11,295 nt of DNA from Desulfuromonadaceae bacterium (GTDB lineage: Bacteria > Desulfobacterota > Desulfuromonadia > Desulfuromonadales > Geopsychrobacteraceae). Made by a program: the position numbers and the translations under genes. The DNA lies in assembly GCA_016744555.1 (NCBI GenBank), contig JADGED010000031.1:1-11295 (forward strand), read 5' to 3'. The notes below the pieces were generated by a model that was not told the origin of the DNA, ran no database searches, and was given only the letters and a program-made list of their open reading frames with translations. Below are positions 6,860 to 11,295 of this stretch, in pieces; position 1 is the stretch's first letter; each line of letters starts with the position of its first letter.

Positions 6860-7642
6860 ATGGTCAAGAAAGATAAATCCGAATACATCATCCAAGCTGT
6901 ATCCCACGCACTTGATCTGCTTGAACAATTTCACGATGATGTCGATGAGCTCGGCGTTACCGAACTAAGCAAGCGACTCAAGCTGCACAAAAACAATGTT
7001 TTCCGCCTTCTTGCCACGCTTGAATCTCGTGGTTATATTGAGCAAAACAAAGCGACAGAAAACTACCGTTTAGGACTTAAAGCCCTAGAGCTTGGACAGA
7101 CATTTATCAAACAGATGGGTCTACTACGCCAAGCCAAACCAATTCTTGAAGATATCGTTGCTGAGAGTAACGAAACTGCATATGTTGCTATCTACAAGGA
7201 AAACCACATTGTTTACCTAGATGTCGTTGAAACCAATCTTACAGTTAGGGTTGTTTCTAGAGTTGGATCTAGATTACCGGCATACTGTACCGCCTCTGGC
7301 AAAGTTCACATGGCATACATGACCGAAGAAGAGCTAGAAGAGTTGCTAGGTGACGTAAACATGGTACAGCACACCCCAACAACAATTATTAACGCTGAAG
7401 CAATAAATACCGAACTAGAAAAAGTTCGTGAACAAGGCTACGCTTTTGATGATGAGGAACTCGACCTTGGAGTTCGCTGTATCGCTGCGCCGATTCGTGA
7501 CTACACCAGACGCATCGTTGGTGCTATTAGTATCTCCGGCCCTACCATGCGAGTTAGCAATTCCCGAACCGAAAGCGAACTCGTCCCACTAGTGCTTAAA
7601 GCCTCTGCCGAGCTATCCACTCGCCTTGGCTATCCAAAATAA
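6860..7642 (+). CDS. IclR-family transcriptional regulator
   Basis: 260 residues, the usual length of the family. The N-terminal winged helix-turn-helix spans ~8-70, with the recognition helix around 'LHKNNVFRLLATLES' (42-56) and the wing around 'GYIEQNKATENYRLG' (58-72). The C-terminal GAF-like effector domain (~85-258) carries the family signatures 'LPAYCTASGKVHMAY' (139-153) and 'DDEELDLGVRCIAAPI' (197-212). Such proteins bind DNA as dimers or tetramers and respond to small aromatic or organic-acid metabolites; the ligand here cannot be told from sequence. The ATG has GAAGG about 11 bases upstream, a slightly long spacing. It is transcribed alone from two promoters with a palindrome between them, and closed by a strong terminator, which suggests autoregulation. 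Possible outside targets include the hydrolase just downstream. Confidence 0.93.
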   Translation: MVKKDKSEYIIQAVSHALDLLEQFHDDVDELGVTELSKRLKLHKNNVFRLLATLESRGYIEQNKATENYRLGLKALELGQTFIKQMGLLRQAKPILEDIVAESNETAYVAIYKENHIVYLDVVETNLTVRVVSRVGSRLPAYCTASGKVHMAYMTEEELEELLGDVNMVQHTPTTIINAEAINTELEKVREQGYAFDDEELDLGVRCIAAPIRDYTRRIVGAISISGPTMRVSNSRTESELVPLVLKASAELSTRLGYPK

Positions 7643-7663
7643 TTTTACAGCCCCACAATTAAC

Positions 7664-7693
7664 AAAAAGGCTCCTCGAATGGGAGCCTTTTTT
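7664..7693 (+). terminator. Strong rho-independent terminator after iclR-family gene
   Basis: GGCTCC (7669-7674), seven-base loop, GGAGCC (7682-7687), then six T; the A run before and the T run after extend the stem. The symmetry means it could work on either strand. It lies 21 bases after the iclR stop and only 23 bases before the next gene. Confidence 0.9.
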
Positions 7694-7716
7694 ATTGGTA
7701 CGGAGACATTGCTACG

Positions 7717-8499
7717 ATGAAATGGTTTGAGCAAGAGATTGAAAAAGCTCATGACCAAGGGGTTACTAATCCTGGCAACCTACCCTACTTTCTCAATGCT
7801 ACAACCCCCAACAAACAAGCGATATTGCTGATCCACGGCTTTGGTTCCAGCCCTTGGGAGATGCGCCCTTTAGCCAACCATTTGCACCAACAAAACTTTA
7901 CTGTTTATGGAGCCCGCCTACCAGGGCACGGCACCAACCCAGAAGATCTGCGAGACCGTACCGCAAACGAATGGCTAACTACCATCAGCAGCAACTATCA
8001 ATCCTTAATCAATAAAGGCTATAAAGTTAGTGTTGCCGGCCTCAGTACAGGCGCAGTCTTAGCCTTGAAACTGGCACTAACTCAGCAACCAGAAAAACTT
8101 ATTTTATTAGCACCATTCTTACAGCTAAAGCACCCACTTGCACCAATTTCTGGGCTACTTAGCTACATCGCTCCCTATCAAAACAAGAATATTCCGTTAA
8201 CAGAGCAGCCATACTATTATCAGAAACGCCCACTTAAAGGGGTGGCACAAATCATAAAGCTCTGCAAACAGTTAGATGGCAACCTCGACAAAATAACGAC
8301 ACCTAGCATTACCCTTACATCAAGTGGAGACGCCACTATCGCAGCAGGTACTGCCGCAAACATCTATCGACAATTGGGCGGTAACAGCAAGCGGTTTCAC
8401 TGCTACAGCACCGCCGTCCCACATGTATTAACTGCTGCCTACAATCCTTGCCAAAAGGATGTTTTTCTCCGCTGCAGTAACTTTATGCTTGGCATTTAA
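7717..8499 (+). CDS. Alpha/beta hydrolase, carboxylesterase/lysophospholipase-like
   Basis: 260-residue alpha/beta-hydrolase with no signal peptide, so cytosolic. Oxyanion-hole motif 'LIHGFGSSPWEMR' (38-50), nucleophile Ser110 in 'AGLSTGA' (107-113), probable acid Asp205 in 'TSSGDATI' (201-208) and His236 in 'TAVPHVLT' (232-239). The early 'YGARLPGHGTNPEDL' (64-78) and overall size resemble the monoacylglycerol-lipase/Est30-type carboxylesterases that cleave short to medium acyl esters; true substrate unknown. The ATG has GGAG 11 bases upstream, rather far. Only 23 bases lie between the terminator of the iclR gene and this ATG, with no visible promoter there, so expression probably depends on read-through or a promoter inside the preceding gene. 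Confidence 0.85.
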   Translation: MKWFEQEIEKAHDQGVTNPGNLPYFLNATTPNKQAILLIHGFGSSPWEMRPLANHLHQQNFTVYGARLPGHGTNPEDLRDRTANEWLTTISSNYQSLINKGYKVSVAGLSTGAVLALKLALTQQPEKLILLAPFLQLKHPLAPISGLLSYIAPYQNKNIPLTEQPYYYQKRPLKGVAQIIKLCKQLDGNLDKITTPSITLTSSGDATIAAGTAANIYRQLGGNSKRFHCYSTAVPHVLTAAYNPCQKDVFLRCSNFMLGI

Positions 8500-8540
8500 C
8501 TATATTCATAGCCAAACGAGAAAAAGCACGACTTTAAAAA

Positions 8541-8588
8541 TTAAGGCTTCACCCCTTATAACCAATCCCATAAATGGGGTGGCTAAGC
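8541..8588. other. Imperfect hairpin region between convergent genes
   Basis: The gap between the convergent hydrolase and tag genes (8500-8686) holds CACCCC (8550-8555) pairing with GGGGTG (8576-8581), and inside it the shorter palindrome CCCAT-AA-ATGGG (8567-8578). The two pairings share bases and so exclude each other. There is no T run on either side, so this is at best a rho-dependent or bidirectional end signal. No ORF is visible in the gap. Confidence 0.25.
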
Positions 8589-8686
8589 AGACCTAAATAT
8601 AACGTTTCACCATGTAGCATTTCAAGGTTTTGCCAAATCTACTGCCGTACGCCAACTACAATTTCGCTATATGGAATACCCTGCTG

Positions 8687-9256
8687 CTAGGCGAGTTGCT
8701 TAACTTCAGCATGACGAAAACAACTAGAGATGTGATCGTTAACCATCCCCACCGCTTGCATAAATGCGTAACAAATAGTTGGCCCAACAAAATTGAACCC
8801 ACGCTGCTTTAAGTCCTTACTCATCTGTTCAGAAAGTTTCGTTTTTGCAGGTAGCTCTGCCATTGACTTCCAACTATTTTGAATTGTAGTTCCATCAACG
8901 TAACGCCAAAGATAGGAGTCTAGCGACCCAAACTCAGCTTGTAAATCAAGAACGCCTCGAGCATTTTTAATCGCCGCTTCTATCTTAAGGCGATTACGCA
9001 CAATACCGGCATCGCCAAGGAGACGATTTACGTCAACAGCAGTGTAATTAGCAACAGTATCACAATCAAAGTTGTGGAATGCCTGACGATAATTATGCCG
9101 TTTTTTCAAAATTGTCAGCCAACTAAGGCCAGCTTGCGCCCCTTCCAAAACCAAAAATTCAAACAAGAGACGGTCATCATGTACTGGGACCCCCCACTCC
9201 TTATCATGATAGTCTATATATTGAGGATCATCCCCACACCACTCACATCTATGCAC
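8687..9256 (-). CDS. tag: DNA-3-methyladenine glycosylase I
   Basis: Base-excision repair enzyme that removes 3-methyladenine from alkylated DNA. I take the start as GTG at 9256: it has AAAGGG seven bases upstream and gives 'VHRCEWCG', matching the 'MERCGW' beginning of E. coli Tag. A TTG further up (9289) would add 11 residues but has no ribosome site. Numbered from the GTG (189 residues), zinc ligands by homology are Cys4, His17, His175 and Cys179, all present, as in E. coli. Also seen: 'YHDKEWGVP' (16-24), 'LEGAQAGLSW' (37-46) with the substrate-pocket Glu38 and Trp46, and 'RGFNFVGPTICYAFMQAVG' (152-170). It follows coaE by 46 bases on the same strand and is probably co-transcribed. Confidence 0.95.
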   Translation of the reverse strand: MHRCEWCGDDPQYIDYHDKEWGVPVHDDRLLFEFLVLEGAQAGLSWLTILKKRHNYRQAFHNFDCDTVANYTAVDVNRLLGDAGIVRNRLKIEAAIKNARGVLDLQAEFGSLDSYLWRYVDGTTIQNSWKSMAELPAKTKLSEQMSKDLKQRGFNFVGPTICYAFMQAVGMVNDHISSCFRHAEVKQLA

Positions 9257-9302
9257 GTTTCTACCCTTTAGGCTCGGCTGGTTCTCCAAATTAAAAAACT
9301 AG

Positions 9303-9899
9303 CTACAATGTAATCAGCTGCTGCCACAAAGAATCGACCTGTTGCAATGTAGCAGCAAAATCCCCCGAATTATTGATAACAAAGTCGGCACGTGCAACCT
9401 TCTCAGCTTGCGACATTTGAGAATCAATCCGTAACAGCGCAGAGACCTCATCTAAATCATCACGGGCTTGTAGGCGCGCTAACTGCTCTCTTTTGTCAAT
9501 CTTAACCACCAATACCTTATCGACCCTTGACTCTGCTCCCACTTCAAACAGCAGTGGCGCTTCATAGATAATCATAGGGGCGTCACCATTTTGCCGTAGC
9601 TCTTGCAGGCGTTCAGCCGATCTTTTTGCAATTTCAGGATGGATAATGCAGTTCAGCATTGCCCGAACTTGGACATCGGCAAAAACCATTTGTCCAAGCC
9701 GATCGCGATCTAAATCACCATTTTTTTTGAGGATATCATCGCCAAAAGCTGCCACCAACTTTCTAAGGGTATCTGACCCAACCGCTACCACCTCCCGAGC
9801 TAATTGGTCAGCATCCACGACGACAGCTCCACGCCTGGCAAACTCAGCAGCAACACTACTTTTACCAGAAGCTATATTTCCCGTAATTCCAAGAACCAA
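9303..9899 (-). CDS. coaE: Dephospho-CoA kinase
   Basis: Last step of coenzyme A synthesis: phosphorylates the 3'-hydroxyl of the dephospho-CoA ribose, using ATP. 198 residues, normal length. Walker A 'GNIASGKS' at 7-14 (Lys13, Ser14), 'VDADQLAREV' (28-37) with the substrate-side aspartates, 'IIHPEI' (85-90), 'EAPLLFEVG' (113-121) and the lid-type 'RIDSQMSQAEKVARADFVI' (157-175). The start is TTG at 9899: AAGGA lies seven bases upstream, an in-frame TGA sits just beyond, and the P-loop begins at residue 7 as usual, leaving no room for a later ATG. It lies 64 bases behind the TolC-family gene and ahead of tag; no functional link with either neighbour is apparent, so the grouping looks opportunistic. 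Confidence 0.95.
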   Translation of the reverse strand: MVLGITGNIASGKSSVAAEFARRGAVVVDADQLAREVVAVGSDTLRKLVAAFGDDILKKNGDLDRDRLGQMVFADVQVRAMLNCIIHPEIAKRSAERLQELRQNGDAPMIIYEAPLLFEVGAESRVDKVLVVKIDKREQLARLQARDDLDEVSALLRIDSQMSQAEKVARADFVINNSGDFAATLQQVDSLWQQLITL

Positions 9900-9963
9900 G
9901 AGACTTTCCTTTCAAACTAGCACTACACTAAATTTACGTCATCGACACACTGCAAAATGGGAT

Positions 9964-11220
9964 TTAAAAATCTTCCACCATGCGCATAATAGTGAAATAG
10001 TGGGTTAGATATTCGGTTTTAGCACTTACCCGATTAAACTTTGCTCGTGACAATACCGTAATGGCATCCAATAAATCGGATGCAGTGGAAAGCCCTTCGC
10101 CATAGGTAAGACGACTAATGCGCAAATTTTCTTCGGCTTGCTTAATGCTACGACTAGCAACGACAATATTTTGCTTTGCCACATCTAAATCTAAAAATAT
10201 ATTTTTCAACTCCGTCTTTAAATCTCGAATTAGCTCGTAGAGATCGTAGCGACTGCGGCTCGATTCATACTTAGCTCGGTTGATATGGGCAGAGCTAGCC
10301 AAACCATCAAACAGATTAATTGAAGCGGTCAATTGATGTCGCACTTCGTATTCCTCTATATCACCGCTACCATTGGCATAATCATCGTCATACTTACTAT
10401 AGCTTGAAGTAAAGTCGACACTTGGATACAGTCTCGAGCGTTCTCGCTTTACCGCCAGTTGGGCTGAATTAACCATTTCTTGCAAGGCCAACACATCACT
10501 TCGATAGGAAACCATCCGCGTTTCACAAGTAGCATTACTATCAAGTGTAGGCAAATACCCAAGCTCAGAAAAATCGAGATCGCTAGCCTCTATATCACTA
10601 TCTATAGCCCGCCCCAACAAGGTGATACTTTTCTGCACTTGCGCCTGAGATTTTTTCAGATCAATTTCGGCATTATCAAGATCAACCCTAATCTTAAGGA
10701 CATCGTTTTTCTTTATGATACCAACCTTATAGCGATTATCTGCGTCAGTGTAAATTTTACTTAACGTCTCAAAAGAATCTTCGGCGACAGCTAAGCTCGC
10801 TTGACTATTAAAGATGGCCAAGTAGCGCAAAGAGACATCAAACTTTATATCTTGCTTAATACTAACTAAGTTTAACTGCTGAATCTTTTTCTCAATTTCA
10901 GCGCCTGACAAGGTGTATTTATCTTTGAAACCAGAGAACAAATTCCACGACAGAGCACCATAAAAAACACTATTCTCTTCGGCTTCGGTGGTCGATTCTT
11001 CGTCGAGCATATTGATGCTATAGCTTAAATCGATAGACGGCAGGTAACCCGCCCGAGCAATTTTTTTTGACTCTTGCGCCTTACGGATATTTAGACGGTA
11101 GGCCTCAACTACTTGACGCTTTTCTATCGCCATAGATTGCAACTGTTCTAAGGTCGTGGCAAATGCCGGAGTAGCCAGTAATAGCAGAGCTATAACTAAA
11201 TTAAGCAGTCTTGGTTTCAT
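9964..11220 (-). CDS. TolC-family outer-membrane efflux protein
   Basis: Outer-membrane channel of a tripartite pump or type I secretion system. I start it at the ATG at 11220 (418 residues), preceded by GGAG at eight bases and followed at once by a signal peptide ('MKPRLLNLVIALLLLATPAFA', cleavage near residue 21); an in-frame ATG at 11274 would put 18 residues of the upstream gene's region before it. The duplicated OEP structure is visible: 'ARAGYLPSIDLSYS' (55-68) matches 'ERSRLYPSVDFTSSYS' (260-275), 'LSWNLFSGFKDK' (90-101) matches 'ASINLFDGLASS' (299-310), and 'YKVGIIKKNDVLKIRVDLDNA' region (164-184) matches 'LTYGEGLSTASDLLDA' (371-386). Helices between them are long and coiled-coil-like. 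Its start overlaps the end of an RND permease gene, so it is the outer-membrane partner of that pump. Substrate unknown. Confidence 0.92.
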   Translation of the reverse strand: MKPRLLNLVIALLLLATPAFATTLEQLQSMAIEKRQVVEAYRLNIRKAQESKKIARAGYLPSIDLSYSINMLDEESTTEAEENSVFYGALSWNLFSGFKDKYTLSGAEIEKKIQQLNLVSIKQDIKFDVSLRYLAIFNSQASLAVAEDSFETLSKIYTDADNRYKVGIIKKNDVLKIRVDLDNAEIDLKKSQAQVQKSITLLGRAIDSDIEASDLDFSELGYLPTLDSNATCETRMVSYRSDVLALQEMVNSAQLAVKRERSRLYPSVDFTSSYSKYDDDYANGSGDIEEYEVRHQLTASINLFDGLASSAHINRAKYESSRSRYDLYELIRDLKTELKNIFLDLDVAKQNIVVASRSIKQAEENLRISRLTYGEGLSTASDLLDAITVLSRAKFNRVSAKTEYLTHYFTIMRMVEDF

Positions 11221-11295
11221 CTTCTCTGCTCCTTTCATAACCGATAAAAAATGCCAATAACGATGGGATGACAAAAATGGTGAAAACGGTAGAAA
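11201..11295 (-). CDS. RND-family efflux permease, C-terminal end only
   Basis: A third reading frame open from the window edge reads 'STVFTIFVIPSLLAFFIG' followed by a charged tail 'YERSREDETKTA' and TAA (11201-11203). The S-T-x-x-T-x-x-V-I-P pattern followed by a hydrophobic end is what the last transmembrane helix of AcrB/CusA/Mex-type inner-membrane proton-driven pumps looks like. About 30 residues are visible. The final 20 bases overlap the start of the TolC-family gene in another frame, implying translational coupling. The short length limits certainty, but the following TolC partner supports the call; the periplasmic adaptor is presumably upstream outside the window. Confidence 0.75.
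   Translation of the reverse strand, partial: STVFTIFVIPSLLAFFIGYERSREDETKTA

Noticed and set aside
8500..8686. Possible attachment site or small RNA between the convergent genes
   Set aside because: The short inverted repeats have no adjacent promoter, T run or integrase, and no tRNA gene is nearby.
9646..10008. 120-codon plus-strand frame opposite coaE
   Set aside because: It is antisense to coaE and runs into the tolC end; Ser/Thr/Arg-rich composition is typical of a shadow frame.
1..11295. A mobile or defence island hosting a new system
   Set aside because: All genes are housekeeping, transport, signalling or metabolic families with uniform base composition by eye; no integrase, transposase, toxin-antitoxin, nuclease-helicase cluster or direct-repeat array was seen.

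Overview
The window looks like ordinary chromosomal DNA of a moderately AT-rich Gram-negative bacterium. A TolC-type outer-membrane factor, the end of an RND pump and an exported c-type cytochrome all point to a two-membrane cell. A type I-beta DAHP synthase, a Cache/PAS histidine kinase with a 'GGIAHDFNN' H-box, and the particular TrmB and TruD variants suggest the Desulfuromonadales/Geobacter side of the former Deltaproteobacteria. That placement is an inference from protein style; no rRNA or other direct marker is present. I see no transposase, integrase, phage gene, CRISPR array, tRNA or rRNA.

Layout. (1) 4100 to 1 on the minus strand: a class I/II aminotransferase, a DAHP synthase (first step of the shikimate pathway) 32 bp behind it, and, 48 bp further on, a membrane histidine kinase with two Cache-like sensor modules and a PAS domain, cut off by the window edge just after its phospho-acceptor histidine. 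(2) 4101-4336: a divergent promoter region. (3) 4337 to 6559 on the plus strand: a tight operon of a small exported monohaem cytochrome c, trmB (tRNA m7G46 methyltransferase) and truD (tRNA pseudouridine-13 synthase); truD starts with TTG directly after the trmB stop. (4) 6560-6859: a regulatory region with two sigma70-type promoters, one a perfect TTGACA-17-TATAAT, and two inverted repeats that touch promoter elements. (5) 6860-7642: an IclR-family regulator, closed by a strong intrinsic terminator. (6) 7717-8499: an alpha/beta hydrolase just behind that terminator. (7) 11295 to 8687 on the minus strand: the 3' end of an RND efflux permease overlapping the start of a TolC-family outer-membrane protein, then coaE (dephospho-CoA kinase) and tag (3-methyladenine DNA glycosylase I).

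The genes fall into known families, and I find no convincing novel multi-gene system. The points most worth a second look are the double-promoter/palindrome arrangement in front of the IclR gene, the exported cytochrome heading a tRNA-modification operon, the tandem-Cache kinase behind the aromatic genes, and several start-site corrections (GTG for tag, an internal ATG for tolC, TTG for truD and coaE).
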